A DNA stretch of 35,255 nucleotides from Microcoleus sp. MP8IB2.171 (GTDB lineage: Bacteria; Cyanobacteriota; Cyanobacteriia; Cyanobacteriales; Microcoleaceae), in the NCBI GenBank assembly GCA_030248405.1, contig JARCMA010000460.1:1-35255 (forward strand), in the 5' to 3' direction. The notes under the pieces were generated by a model. That model did no database searches, had not been told where the DNA came from, and saw only the letters and a list, made by a program, of their open reading frames with translations. Position numbers and translations under genes: made by a program. Below, in pieces: positions 16,272 through 25,600 of this stretch. Position 1 is the first letter of the stretch. The number at the start of each line of letters is the position of its first letter.

Positions 16272-16810
16272 GGTATCCTCCTAGTATAAACTAAATTTTG
16301 GTGCTGCTATACATTCAACATCCACCGCTACTTTAGAGCGCTGTGAGTCGATTTTAGATTTTAGATTTTAGATTTACTCCACAGATGAATCTGAGAGCTT
16401 GAACTAGGGTCTAAAATTGTGGGCTACTTACCACTCCTGCCGTTCACAAGTATCCGTTTTTGAGCAGAGTCATTAATTAATAGTGGCTTGCTTTTCCATA
16501 GGATATAACCTTATCTGTGACTCTTCGCGGCAAGTTTGCTTAACGGAGCATATCCGGTCAAGTGTTTGCCTTTCTATTTACTACGTGAAAACTCTTAAAC
16601 ATTCAGGTTTTCCCGTTAAGTAATTCCCCAGCTTTTGCGAGTGTTCATCTCAGACTCAAAGCCGTGAGAAGTTCGATCGCACACCAGTTTTCGCACACCA
16701 GTTTTCGCACTCCCGCGCTGCCACCAGCAGACTGATGTGCTATACCATAGCTACCGGATATCTGTCAATACTTATATCTTAACATTTCTAATTTTTTGCA
16801 TAATTCTCGT
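16272..16810. other. Long gene-free region upstream of the secreted protein
   Basis: Apart from the promoter that must serve the 16271 start, this 539-base region shows only repeats. These are an ATTTTAG heptamer array at 16352-16376 and a tandem direct repeat (cacaccagttttcg twice, about 16680-16710). No credible ORF, tRNA or structured RNA was recognised, though the length and lack of genes leave room for a small RNA. Confidence 0.5.
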
Positions 16811-16894
16811 TACCAGAAAGAATTTGTTTAAAGCCGGAACCCTTGTAGGGAGAAATTAAAACAAGACTATTCATTACTCCAATCCTCTTCCTTC
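16811..16894. repeat. 83-base dispersed direct repeat, copy 2
   Basis: This is the second copy of the sequence at 9829-9911, in the same orientation, with its hairpin shortened to CCCT-TGT-AGGG. It is followed at once by a CTGTCAA array. Confidence 0.8.
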
Positions 16895-16910
16895 CAGGTA
16901 GAGGTCGCTA

Positions 16911-16952
16911 TCAACTATCAACTGTCAACTGTCAACTGTCAACTGTCAACTG
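16911..16952. repeat. CTGTCAA heptanucleotide array
   Basis: About five tandem copies of ctgtcaa (first one degenerate, tatcaac) lie between the dispersed repeat and the hairpin downstream of the response-regulator gene. It is the same unit as at 9947-10005 and 22601-22679. Confidence 0.85.
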
Positions 16953-16955
16953 AAC

Positions 16956-16994
16956 AGGCTCTTCCTGGTAACGCAGATAAGCAAGGAAGAGCCT
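16956..16994 (-). terminator. Hairpin after the response-regulator gene
   Basis: AGGCTCTTCCT (16956-16966) and AGGAAGAGCCT (16984-16994) form a perfect 11-bp stem with a 17-base loop, 22 bases past the stop codon of the 17016-17708 gene. No U-tract follows on the minus strand, so termination efficiency is uncertain. Confidence 0.5.
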
Positions 16995-17015
16995 CCAGCC
17001 AAGCCGAGAGGGCTC

Positions 17016-17708
17016 CTATTTCGTCAAGCCGTGTTCGAGAGCGAAGCGAACCAACTCAGTACGGCTGTTAGTACCCGTCTTGCTAAACAAACGGCTGACG
17101 TACTTTTCCACATTACGCACGCTAGTTTCCAAGCGGCGGGCAATTTCCTTATTCATCAAACCTTGAGCAACCAAATCCAAAACACTTTGTTCTCGCGGAG
17201 TCAAATCAATTTTAATCGGCGAAGGACTTTGGGCGATCGAACTCCGCCCACTCAGCAAAGACTCAATTCTCGCCATTTGGCTTGTCAAAGCAGCAATATC
17301 TGGACTTTCAGCATTTTCGCTCGTCTCCTTAGCCGCCGCGCGGCGGGCCAGCAAATTGGTTACTATTGCTACTAATTCGTCGGGATCGAAGGGCTTAGAA
17401 AGATAAGCATCGCAGCCTGCTTGATAGCCTTGAATACGATCGCTCGTCATCCCCTTAGCCGTCAAAAACACCACCGGCAAAGCCTTATAGCGAGGATCTT
17501 CCCGCACTTGCTTGAGAAATTGATAACCGTCCACCTGGGGCATCATAATGTCTGAAATCACCAAATCGGGATTGTACTGCTGCAAGAGTTCCCACCCATC
17601 CCGAGCATTACTGGCAACCTCAACCGCAAAATCGCTATCTTCCAAATAAGCTTGTACTGCTTCCCGCAAGCCCGGTTCATCATCTACCAATAATAATCGT
17701 GCTAACAT
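17016..17708 (-). CDS. rre1: NarL/LuxR-type response regulator, Rre1/Ycf29-like
   Basis: This 230-residue protein has an N-terminal receiver (residues 1-120) with acidic pocket DDE (9-11), phospho-acceptor D53 (ISDIMMP), T83 and K105 (LSKPFDPDE), a short linker, and a LuxR-type helix-turn-helix (about 165-225: LTPREQSVLDLVAQGLMNKEIARRL). Length and the stretch FLTAKGMTSDRIQGYQAGCDAY agree with the cyanobacterial/plastid Ycf29 group, called Rre1 in Synechocystis (slr1783), a DNA-binding regulator of stress genes working with Hik2 and Hik34. That assignment is from memory. It is probably a single transcription unit: a hairpin follows the stop and over 200 bases separate it from the aminopeptidase gene. 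The start ATG at 17708 has AAGGG about 10 bases upstream. Confidence 0.9.
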   Translation of the reverse strand: MLARLLLVDDEPGLREAVQAYLEDSDFAVEVASNARDGWELLQQYNPDLVISDIMMPQVDGYQFLKQVREDPRYKALPVVFLTAKGMTSDRIQGYQAGCDAYLSKPFDPDELVAIVTNLLARRAAAKETSENAESPDIAALTSQMARIESLLSGRSSIAQSPSPIKIDLTPREQSVLDLVAQGLMNKEIARRLETSVRNVEKYVSRLFSKTGTNSRTELVRFALEHGLTK

Positions 17709-17870
17709 ATCCGTTACCCTTACGTTTTATCACTATTATCTTTGAATTTAGCCGAATTTAAGTCTTATTGTCACTCCATCCCTCGAAGGAAGTTAAAAAC
17801 TTGTTGTCCAACTCAAGAGTTTTGAGTTAGGTTTTGATCTAACGATGAAAAAGTTCTTAAATCTTTAATT

Positions 17871-17896
17871 CAAAACTCAAAACTCAAAACTCAAAA
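17871..17896. repeat. AACTCAA heptanucleotide array
   Basis: About 3.5 tandem copies of the 7-base unit caaaact end 20 bases before the stop codon of the methionine aminopeptidase gene. Degenerate copies (aactcaagagttttgagtta) lie upstream near 17811. This is another heptamer family placed at a gene's 3' end. Confidence 0.75.
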
Positions 17897-17916
17897 TTAT
17901 TCTTGAACCGTTCCAC

Positions 17917-18744
17917 TTAAACTTTTGAACGATCGGTCAAAATTTCATAACCAGTTTCCGTCACCAACACAGTATGCTCAAACTGAGCAGACATAGCATT
18001 GTCAACCGTTACAGCAGTCCACTTGTCAGAAAGCGTCCGAGTGTACTTAGAACCAGCATTCAGAATTGGTTCGATCGCCAATGTCATGCCCGATCGCAAT
18101 TTCACGTTTGGCATTTCGCGGGTGCGGAAATTGAAAACCGACGGTTCCTCGTGCAAATTTCGCCCGACACCGTGGCCGGTAAACTCCTCAACGATGCTAA
18201 AACCGTTGCTTTTGACATGATCTTCGATCGCACCAGCCAGATCGAGCAAATAGGCTCCAGCCTTCACTTGTTCGATGCCTTTGTAGAGAGCTTCTTCTGC
18301 GACTCGGATTAATTTTGCAGATTCGGGAGTCACTTCCACAACTGCGATCGTAATGCAAGAATCGCCGTGAAAACCTTGGTAATATGCTCCCGTATCTACC
18401 TTGAGAACATCTCCGGCCCGAATTACCTTTTTGGCGCTGGGGATGCCGTGAACAACTTCGTTATTAATGCTAGAGCAAATCGAGCCTGTGAAACCGTGAT
18501 AGCCTTTAAAACTCGGAGTTGCACCCATAGAACGGATGCGTCTTTCGGCATAAGCATCTAAATCAGCAGTAGTCATTCCCGGTTTCACAATTTGCGAAAT
18601 TTCTTTGAGTACCGTTGCAACGATTTTCGACGCCTGCCGCATAATTTCGATTTCGCGTTCCGACTTAATTTCAATGCCTCGACGCTGTTTTGTGACTTGG
18701 GGTTGTTTAGTTGGCCCAGAAAGCAGACTGCTAAAAATATTCAT
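17917..18744 (-). CDS. map: Methionine aminopeptidase, type I
   Basis: It removes the initiator methionine from new proteins in the cytoplasm. With the ATG at 18744 the protein is 275 residues. All five metal ligands are in place: D117 (LKVDTGA), D128 (FHGDSC), H191 ([12 protein letters not shown]), E225 (LAIEPI) and E256 ([11 protein letters not shown]). The substrate-binding His lies in NEVVHGIPS (H99). The N-terminal 20 residues are an extension before the usual pita-bread fold start ([16 protein letters not shown]). An in-frame ATG at 18897 would add 51 residues that look non-coding and overlap the hybrid-kinase gene, so it is rejected. Cyanobacteria usually carry several map copies. It stands 142 bases downstream of the hybrid kinase and may be cotranscribed. 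Confidence 0.95.
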   Translation of the reverse strand: MNIFSSLLSGPTKQPQVTKQRRGIEIKSEREIEIMRQASKIVATVLKEISQIVKPGMTTADLDAYAERRIRSMGATPSFKGYHGFTGSICSSINNEVVHGIPSAKKVIRAGDVLKVDTGAYYQGFHGDSCITIAVVEVTPESAKLIRVAEEALYKGIEQVKAGAYLLDLAGAIEDHVKSNGFSIVEEFTGHGVGRNLHEEPSVFNFRTREMPNVKLRSGMTLAIEPILNAGSKYTRTLSDKWTAVTVDNAMSAQFEHTVLVTETGYEILTDRSKV

Positions 18745-18886
18745 GTATTGATTGTCAGGTAATTTTGTACTTAGACGGCAGGTTGAAGCAAAAAAACGGC
18801 AAATATCCAGTTTTTTGTGGAAAAACGAGTGTCTTGTTCCGAACTGTCGATCGCTTGTCCTTTTAGCTAGCTTAATATTTTTTTCA

Positions 18887-20953
18887 CTAATCGGCACGGG
18901 ATTGGGGGGTCAATAAAGCGGTTTCAACCGCCGAGTCTGTCGGTTCAGGATTTCCGAGCATTCCTGTGAGGTTAGCAATTCCGGCAATTAACTTAGTGAT
19001 GTCAACTGGTTTAGATAAGTGCATCTGGAAACCAGCTTCCAGCGCTTGCTTGCGCTCTTCCTCTCTCGCGTAGGCTGTCAGGGCGATCGCAGGCATCTTT
19101 CCACCCCTGAGCCTTTCCATTTCTCTCACCCGCGCCATCAACTCGTAGCCGTCTGCTTCCGGCATTCCAATGTCGCTCAGCAGCAGATCCGGCCAATAAC
19201 TATCCAGTGCATCTAGAGCCCCGGCCACCGATGCCGCCGATCGCACCACAGCTCCTTCGTCTTCCAGTAAAGCAATCAAAAACTCCCGCGTGTCATCGTC
19301 ATCATCCACCACCAGCAATTGCAAATTAGCCAGAGTGGGGAGGGTCTGTGCCTGGTCATTGAGCTGCGACCAATCATCGTCAGCAGCGAGGGCGTTCCTC
19401 TGTGCAAGAGGTAGAGTCACCGTAAATTTCGCACCCTCGCCCGGATTATTTTCTGCATCCACCTTACCGCCGTGCTGTTCCACCAAGTGACGGACGATCG
19501 CCAATCCCAGTCCCAATCCCCCATAAGACCTAGTTGTGCTGCTATCAGCTTGGCGGAAGCGATCGAAAACATAAGGCAAAAAATCAGGAGCGATACCAAT
19601 GCCGCTATCAATTATCTGAATTTGAGCCTCATCGCCAACTGACTCCAACCGCACCTCTACTTTACCCTCTTGCGGACTAAACTTAATCGCATTTGACAGC
19701 AAATTCCACACAATTTGCTGCAAGCGATCGAAATCGCCGATAACTTCACCTACATTTGGACTGCACGTTAATTCTATGACTATTGATTTTTCCTCAGTCA
19801 GCGGCTGCAAAGAATCTATTGCCAGCTTGATCGCAGATTCCAACCGAATCGGATGCATATTTAAATTTAGTTTCCCCCGCAGAATCCGCGAAACATCTAA
19901 AATATCTTCGATAAGTTGAGATTGAGATTTAGCATTACGCTCAATTGTTTCTAGAGCTTTATCAATAGTGTCTTCGTCAAATTTTTTCACCCGAAGCAGC
20001 CTGGACCAGCCGAGAATTGCATTTAAAGGAGTGCGGAGTTCGTGAGAAAGAATCGCGAGAAATTCATCCTTCATCTGGTTAGCTCTCTCAGCTTCCTGCC
20101 GCGCCACTTGTTCGCGGATTAGTCGGCCGCGTTCTTCCTCTGCTTGCTTGCGGTCTGTGACATCTCTAACCGTACCCACGTGACCGATCAGTTTTCCCAA
20201 ATCCGAAAACATTGGCGACGACTGTACGTTAATCCAACGCACATCCTCGCTATCAGCTAATCGAAATTCACTCGAATATTCCTGACCTTTTTTAATCCAA
20301 GCTAACCAATCTGCTACTACGCGATCGCGGTCTTCAGGATGAACTGACCGCTGCCAAACTGATACCAAACTTTCCTCCAAAATTAACCCAGAAATCGCTT
20401 GACAACGGGGATTCATGTAAGTACAGCGGCCTGCAACATCAGCTAAGTAAATTCCCAGGGGCGAACAAGCACACAAAGTACGAAATCGCTCTTCACTTTT
20501 ACTTAATTCATTATTAACAGCAGCTAACTGTGTTGCTTGCTGTTTCACCTCGACTGTTTTTTGGAACAATTCCACAAATACCTGCACCTTCGATGTCAAT
20601 ATTTCCGGTTCCAAGGGTTTGAACAGGTAATCTACCGCACCCAAAGAATAACCTTTAAACACGTGGGTGTCATTACTGCTGAATGCTGTGATAAAAATAA
20701 TCGGAGTCGATCGCGATCGATCTCTAGAGCGAATCAATGTTGCCGTCTCAAATCCATCCATTCCCGGCATCTGCACATCAAGCAAAATTACCGCAAAATC
20801 TTCATTAAGCAGACATCTCAGAGCCTCCGCGCCCGAATTTGCTTTGACTAAATTGTAATACGGCTTGTTCAAAATAGCTTCCAGAGCCACCAAATTTTCT
20901 GGGCGATCGTCAACCAGAAGGACATTTACTCGATCGGAGTGCTGCACATTCAT
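18887..20953 (-). CDS. Hybrid histidine kinase REC-PAS-HisKA-HATPase-REC
   Basis: This 688-residue cytoplasmic kinase has no membrane segment. The N-terminal receiver (about 8-125) has phospho-acceptor D59 ([11 protein letters not shown]). PAS/PAC spans about 152-272. HisKA follows with H304 ([11 protein letters not shown]), then HATPase_c with N-box N421 (LLSNAIKFS), G1 DSGIGI and G2 GGLGLGL (479-484), then a C-terminal receiver with D594 (LLSDIGMP). A leading receiver means the kinase is itself controlled by phosphotransfer from another kinase; the giant poly-HAMP kinase upstream is the obvious candidate (inference). The ATG at 20953 lies seven bases past the cheB stop, so the gene is cotranscribed with cheR-cheB. 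No DNA-binding output is present; the final receiver must pass its signal on. Confidence 0.95.
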   Translation of the reverse strand: MNVQHSDRVNVLLVDDRPENLVALEAILNKPYYNLVKANSGAEALRCLLNEDFAVILLDVQMPGMDGFETATLIRSRDRSRSTPIIFITAFSSNDTHVFKGYSLGAVDYLFKPLEPEILTSKVQVFVELFQKTVEVKQQATQLAAVNNELSKSEERFRTLCACSPLGIYLADVAGRCTYMNPRCQAISGLILEESLVSVWQRSVHPEDRDRVVADWLAWIKKGQEYSSEFRLADSEDVRWINVQSSPMFSDLGKLIGHVGTVRDVTDRKQAEEERGRLIREQVARQEAERANQMKDEFLAILSHELRTPLNAILGWSRLLRVKKFDEDTIDKALETIERNAKSQSQLIEDILDVSRILRGKLNLNMHPIRLESAIKLAIDSLQPLTEEKSIVIELTCSPNVGEVIGDFDRLQQIVWNLLSNAIKFSPQEGKVEVRLESVGDEAQIQIIDSGIGIAPDFLPYVFDRFRQADSSTTRSYGGLGLGLAIVRHLVEQHGGKVDAENNPGEGAKFTVTLPLAQRNALAADDDWSQLNDQAQTLPTLANLQLLVVDDDDDTREFLIALLEDEGAVVRSAASVAGALDALDSYWPDLLLSDIGMPEADGYELMARVREMERLRGGKMPAIALTAYAREEERKQALEAGFQMHLSKPVDITKLIAGIANLTGMLGNPEPTDSAVETALLTPQSRAD

Positions 20954-20960
20954 AATTTTT

Positions 20961-21698
20961 TTAATTTTTAATTGTTAGCAAGTTGACTAAACAGGGAGCG
21001 ATTTTAGACAGGGGTAAAATCCAGTCTACTTCAACATTTGCGATCGCAGATGCAGGCATTGTGCCGCAGAGAGCAGAAGCCGGTTCCTCAACAAATGTCA
21101 ATCCTCCCTCAGCCTTAATTTTTGCCAGCCCTTCACTCCCATCAGAATTAGCTCCCGTTAAAATTATGCCGATAACTTTCTCCCCAAAGGCATCCGCAGC
21201 AGACTCAAACAGCACATCGATTGAGGGCCGCGCGTAGCACACAGGAGCCTCAGTTGATAGTGCAAATTTAGGAGTTCCGCGATTGGGGATTAGGGATTTT
21301 GAATTATGGATTGACTCCACTGCCACGCTCCCCCATTCTGTAAAGTCGTTTTCATACAGGCTCAACTCCTCGTCAGAGGGCGATTCTATTAGCAAGTGAT
21401 AGTCAGCAGGAGCCAAGTAAACCCGTCCAGGTACGATCTCTTCTTTGTCTTGGGCCTCTGTGATTTGGAGAGAGCTTTGCTGTTGTAAAACATCAGTAAG
21501 CCTATCCTGAGAACTCTTATGGCGGTGTTGGACAATAACTACAGGCAAAGGAAAGCTTTGTGGCAAATCTGCCAGCATGACTGTTAAAGCCTGTAGCCCT
21601 CCCAAAGACGTGCCAACAACCACTATTTCAAAATTGTTTTTATTTAACTCGGCGGTAGAGTTTATCGCTACTTTCAATTGCTTCATAGTATTTTTCAT
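20961..21698 (-). CDS. cheB: CheB-type protein-glutamate methylesterase (no receiver)
   Basis: This 245-residue stand-alone methylesterase domain removes methyl esters from glutamates of receptors or receptor-like proteins. The catalytic triad is present: S31 (VVGTSLGG), H58 (IVQHRH) and D186 (TGANSDGSEG). Typical motifs YLAPADYHLL and CYARPSIDVLFESAA are also seen. It lacks the N-terminal receiver of classical CheB. Residues about 106-144 form an extra loop, partly encoded by repetitive sequence, between YHLLIE and FALS, which are close together in relatives. The start at 21698 overlaps the end of cheR by 59 bases (ATG at 21686 is also possible), implying translational coupling. No chemoreceptor, CheA or CheW gene is in view. 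Confidence 0.93.
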   Translation of the reverse strand: MKNTMKQLKVAINSTAELNKNNFEIVVVGTSLGGLQALTVMLADLPQSFPLPVVIVQHRHKSSQDRLTDVLQQQSSLQITEAQDKEEIVPGRVYLAPADYHLLIESPSDEELSLYENDFTEWGSVAVESIHNSKSLIPNRGTPKFALSTEAPVCYARPSIDVLFESAADAFGEKVIGIILTGANSDGSEGLAKIKAEGGLTFVEEPASALCGTMPASAIANVEVDWILPLSKIAPCLVNLLTIKN

Positions 21699-22467
21699 AA
21701 GGTGTAAAAATCAGAGACTCCTGATGTCCCAGCCCTAAAACTCCAAACATTCCCAGACTCTCATAAAAAAGCTTGTGTACCCGCTCTTGGAGGTGTGAAT
21801 TGAAATAAATCATCACATTACGGCATAAAATAACATTAAACTCATTAAAAGAATTATCCGTTGCTAGGTTGTGGTGAGCAAAGACAATATTCTCTTTAAG
21901 TGAAGAGCGAAAAATCGCATTTTCATAGGCAGCAGTGTAATACTCAGAAAACGCTTTCTTGCCCCCCGCTTGGTGGTATAGTTGCGTATATTCTTGCATT
22001 TGTTTCAGCGGGAATATCCCCATTTTGGCTGTTTTCAAAACTAATTCATTCATGTCCGTAGCGTAAATCCGACAACGGTCATACAGTCCTTCTTCTTGCA
22101 GCAAGATTGCCATAGAATAGACTTCTTCTCCCGTCGAACATCCCGCGTGCCAAATCCGAATAAAAGGATAAGTACGCAGCAGCGGCACCACTTTATTTCT
22201 GAAACTAATGTAAAAGCTGGGATCGCGAAACATCGCCGTTACATTGACAGAAATGTCCAGCAGTAAACGATCTAGGTAAGCAGGATTGTGAAGTACCTTT
22301 TCCTGAAGTGCAGAGACAGTGGTGAGCCGTTCCGAGCGAATAGTGTTCCAAATACGGCGCTTGAGAGAGGCAAGAGCATAATTACGAAAATCAAATCCGT
22401 AATAGCGAAACATTCCCTCTAGTAAGAGTTGAATTTCGATTGTTTCCAGTTCATGGCTTTCGGGCAT
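21640..22467 (-). CDS. cheR: CheR-type protein-glutamate methyltransferase
   Basis: This 275-residue S-adenosylmethionine-dependent methyltransferase methylates glutamates on signalling proteins. The N-terminal helical CheR_N domain (LLLEGMFRYYGFDFRNYALA) precedes the methyltransferase fold. SAM-binding motif I is IWHAGCSTGEEVYS, the acidic ribose contact is in YATDMNE, and FNVILCRNVMIYF forms the catalytic-site strand. Length is as expected for CheR. The ATG at 22467 lacks a ribosome site and sits beside AT-rich repeats (taattag). It is followed by cheB with overlap. A 218-base spacer with repeats separates it from the poly-HAMP kinase upstream. Such CheR/CheB pairs next to hybrid kinases are seen in non-chemotactic methylation modules. 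Confidence 0.94.
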   Translation of the reverse strand: MPESHELETIEIQLLLEGMFRYYGFDFRNYALASLKRRIWNTIRSERLTTVSALQEKVLHNPAYLDRLLLDISVNVTAMFRDPSFYISFRNKVVPLLRTYPFIRIWHAGCSTGEEVYSMAILLQEEGLYDRCRIYATDMNELVLKTAKMGIFPLKQMQEYTQLYHQAGGKKAFSEYYTAAYENAIFRSSLKENIVFAHHNLATDNSFNEFNVILCRNVMIYFNSHLQERVHKLFYESLGMFGVLGLGHQESLIFTPYEKYYEAIESSDKLYRRVK

Positions 22468-22506
22468 TTTTAATTAGTAATTGATAATTAGTAATTGGTC
22501 ATATCG

Positions 22507-22540
22507 GTTCGTAGTGCGGACTGAAGTCCGCACTACGAAC
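22507..22540. repeat. Perfect 16-bp inverted repeat
   Basis: GTTCGTAGTGCGGACT and AGTCCGCACTACGAAC flank a two-base GA centre. It lies in the spacer between the poly-HAMP kinase and cheR, where it could end or attenuate transcription. Related half-sites (gaagtccgca, taagtccgca) occur near 28440-28475, so this is probably a dispersed REP-like palindrome. Confidence 0.8.
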
Positions 22541-22600
22541 GTATCTTACTGAGGTTAATCGATCGGACACGATATCATTGGTCATTGCTCCTTCTTCCTT

Positions 22601-22679
22601 CTGTCAACTGTCAACTGTCAACTGTCAACTGTCAACTGTCAACTGTCAACTGTCAACTGTCAACTGTCAACTGTCAACT
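22601..22679. repeat. CTGTCAA array, 11 copies
   Basis: Eleven perfect tandem copies of ctgtcaa plus two bases end six bases before the stop codon (22686-22688) of the poly-HAMP kinase. It is the longest of the three arrays of this heptamer in the window and a likely length-variable locus. Confidence 0.92.
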
Positions 22680-22685
22680 CTTCCA

Positions 22686-25600
22686 TTATCGATAAAGCCA
22701 AACGCGCAGCAGCGAGAGCAACTGTTCCGTATCAACAGGCTTCGTGATGTAGTCAGACGCCCCAGCTTCGATACATTTTTCCCGATCGCCCTTCATAGCT
22801 TTCGCAGTAAGAGCAATCATTGGCAACGAAGCAAATTGAGGCATATTACGAATTGCTTGCATTGTTTCATAACCGTCCATCTCTGGCATCATCACGTCCA
22901 TCAACACAATATTTATGTCAGGCGTATTTTGCAATGTAGCAATGCCCTCTCTGCCGTTTTCAGCAAACACAATTTGCATTTGATGGCGCTCCAGCATACT
23001 CGTCAGGGCGAAAATATTCCGCATATCGTCGTCAACAATCAAGACTTTTTTACCCGCGAGCGTCGAATCTGTTTGATACAATTGCTCTAGCATTTGGCGC
23101 TTCGGTTCCGGCAAATTTGCTTGGACTCGGTGCAAGAACAAAGCCGTTTCATCTAACAAACGTTCAGGCGATCGCACATCTTTAACAATTATTGTTTCCG
23201 CCATGCGCTTGAGTTGAGTTTCTTCGGCTCTCGTCAACTCTTTGCCCGTATAAATAATAATCGGCAGACTTTTTAAAGCTGCATCTTGCTTGATCTGCTC
23301 GATCAGTTCAAAACCAGTCATATCTGGCAGTCCCAAATCGAGCACAATGCAGTCAAAATGCCCAGATTTCAAAGTTTCTAGCGCCTCTGCACCGCTACCC
23401 ACAGCCGTCGTTGAAACATCGTGATTGCCGATTAAATCCACAATGCTAAGACGTTGCGTTTCGTTGTCTTCCACAACTAGCAAATTCTTCACGGGGCGCT
23501 CCACAAAACCCTTAATATCAGTCAAAGCTTTGCTCAAAGCCTCATGACTGACAGGCTTTTGTAAATACGCGATCGCCCCTAACTGCAAACTGCGCTGCCG
23601 CCCTTCTTCAACTGATACAATGTGAACCGGGATGTGGCGCGTACTTGGGTCGTGTTTCAGGCGATCGAGCACTGTCCAGCCATCCATCACAGGCAAATTT
23701 AGATCCAGCATAATCGCAGTTGGCTTGAACTCTCGCGCCATTGCCAAACCGATATCGCTCCGTAAAGCCACCAAACCTTTAAAACCCTGATCCCGCGCCA
23801 TATCCAAAAGAATCCGAGCGAAGTTTACGTCATCTTCGATAATTAAAAGGATGCGATCGTCTGGCTCGACATTTTCCCGATCGTCAGCGATAATCGGTGA
23901 TGGATAAGGGGCGATCCTCTTCGAGGGCTCCGCTAACGGCAAGTTGAAATTCGGCGAAGGAACTGCAGAAGAAATAGCAGTCGGCAATTGAGCCCTTTGC
24001 TTGCCCATTCCCGATTCCTGATCATTCATTATTCGCGATTCTTGGTAAGTTGGCGGCAGATAAAGCGTAAATTTACTACCCTCACCAGCGCGACTCGTCA
24101 ACTTAATTTCTCCCCCTAACAGATTAGCAATTTCTCTACTAATAGACAAACCCAAACCAGTGCCCCCATATTTCCGGCTAGTGCTACCATCAGCTTGTTG
24201 GAAAGCCTCAAAAATAACCCTATGCTTGTCATCAGAAATCCCAATCCCCGTATCGCTAACCGAGAAAGCCAAAACAGTAGCAGAACTCGTTAAAGCTTCA
24301 ATCTCTAAACTCCACCCTTCCCGCACTACTTCGACATCCAACTTCACCTCACCCCGCTCAGTAAACTTAAAAGCATTAGAGAGAAGATTCTTCAAAACTT
24401 GTTGCAGCCGTTTAGCATCAGTATAGATACCTTTTGGCAACCCAGCCTCAAGCTCTACTTTAAAACTCAACTTCTTATCCAGAGCCATTTGGCGGAAAGT
24501 TCGATCCAAATGCTCTCGCAAATCCCCAAACAAAACTTGCTCAATATCCACCGACATCGTGCCCGATTCAATCTTAGCAAGATCCAAAATGTCATTAATC
24601 AGCTCTAACAAATCATTTCCCGCCGAGTAAATAGTGCGCGTGTATTCAACTTGCTTAGCAGTCAAATTGCCGTCAGGATTATCAGAAAGCAATCGAGCCA
24701 GAATCAACAGCGAATTCAGCGGAGTTCGCAACTCGTGAGACATATTTGCCAGAAACTCCGACTTATACTTAGAAGTTAGAGCCAACTGTTCGGCTCTTTC
24801 TTCCAGCAACGCCCTCGCCTGTTCGATATCTCGATTTTTCCGCTCAACTTCCTTATTTTGCAGCGCCAGCAATTCAGCTTGTTCTTCTAATTCTTCATTC
24901 GTTTGTTGCAACTCTTCCTGCTGATTTTTCAACAATTCCTCAGATGCGCGGAGCGACTGCGCCTGTTGTTCGAGACGCTTGTTAGTTTCCGTTAGTTCTT
25001 TTTGCTGAGTTTGCAACTCTTCTGTCAAAGACTGCGACTGTTTTAATAACTCTTCCGTCCGCATACTCGCCGCAATTGTATTTAAAACAATCGCGATACT
25101 TTCTGTAAGTTGGTCGAGAAATGTCAAATGTATTTCGCTGAAGCGGCGGAACGAAGCTAACTCAATTACTGCCGTCACTTGTCCCTCAAACAGTACGGGT
25201 AAAACCACGACATTCAGCGGCGCGGATTCTCCCAGTCCCGAGCTAATTTTAACGTAATTGTCCGGTACTTCCGTCAACAGTATTCGTTCTTTTTCCAGGG
25301 CGCACTGTCCGACCAAACCTTCGCCTAAATAGAATCTATTTCCTAACTGTTTGCGTTCCCGGTAGGCGTAGGTACTTAACAGTTTTAGAAACGGATCGTG
25401 TTCTACAGATTCCATCAAAAAGAATACGCCATGCTGAGCAGAAACCAGCGGTGTCAGTTCTGATAAAATTAGTTTAGAAACTGTTTCTAAATCGCGCTGA
25501 CCTTGTAGCATTCGAGTGAACTTAGCCAGGTTTGTTTTCAGCCAATCTTGCTCAGTATTTTTATGCGTTGTCTCCCGGAGATTGGCGATCATCTGGTTGA

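Noticed and set aside
18745-18897. Upstream start for methionine aminopeptidase
   Set aside because: The 51 extra residues do not resemble the family and overlap the hybrid-kinase gene; the ATG at 18744 gives the normal length.
22601-22679. CRISPR-like or direct-repeat origin sequence
   Set aside because: Perfect 7-base tandem copies with no spacers; a typical heptanucleotide STRR.
24160-24608. Plus-strand ORFs inside the poly-HAMP kinase gene
   Set aside because: Antisense to conserved HisKA/HATPase codons, with no start signals.
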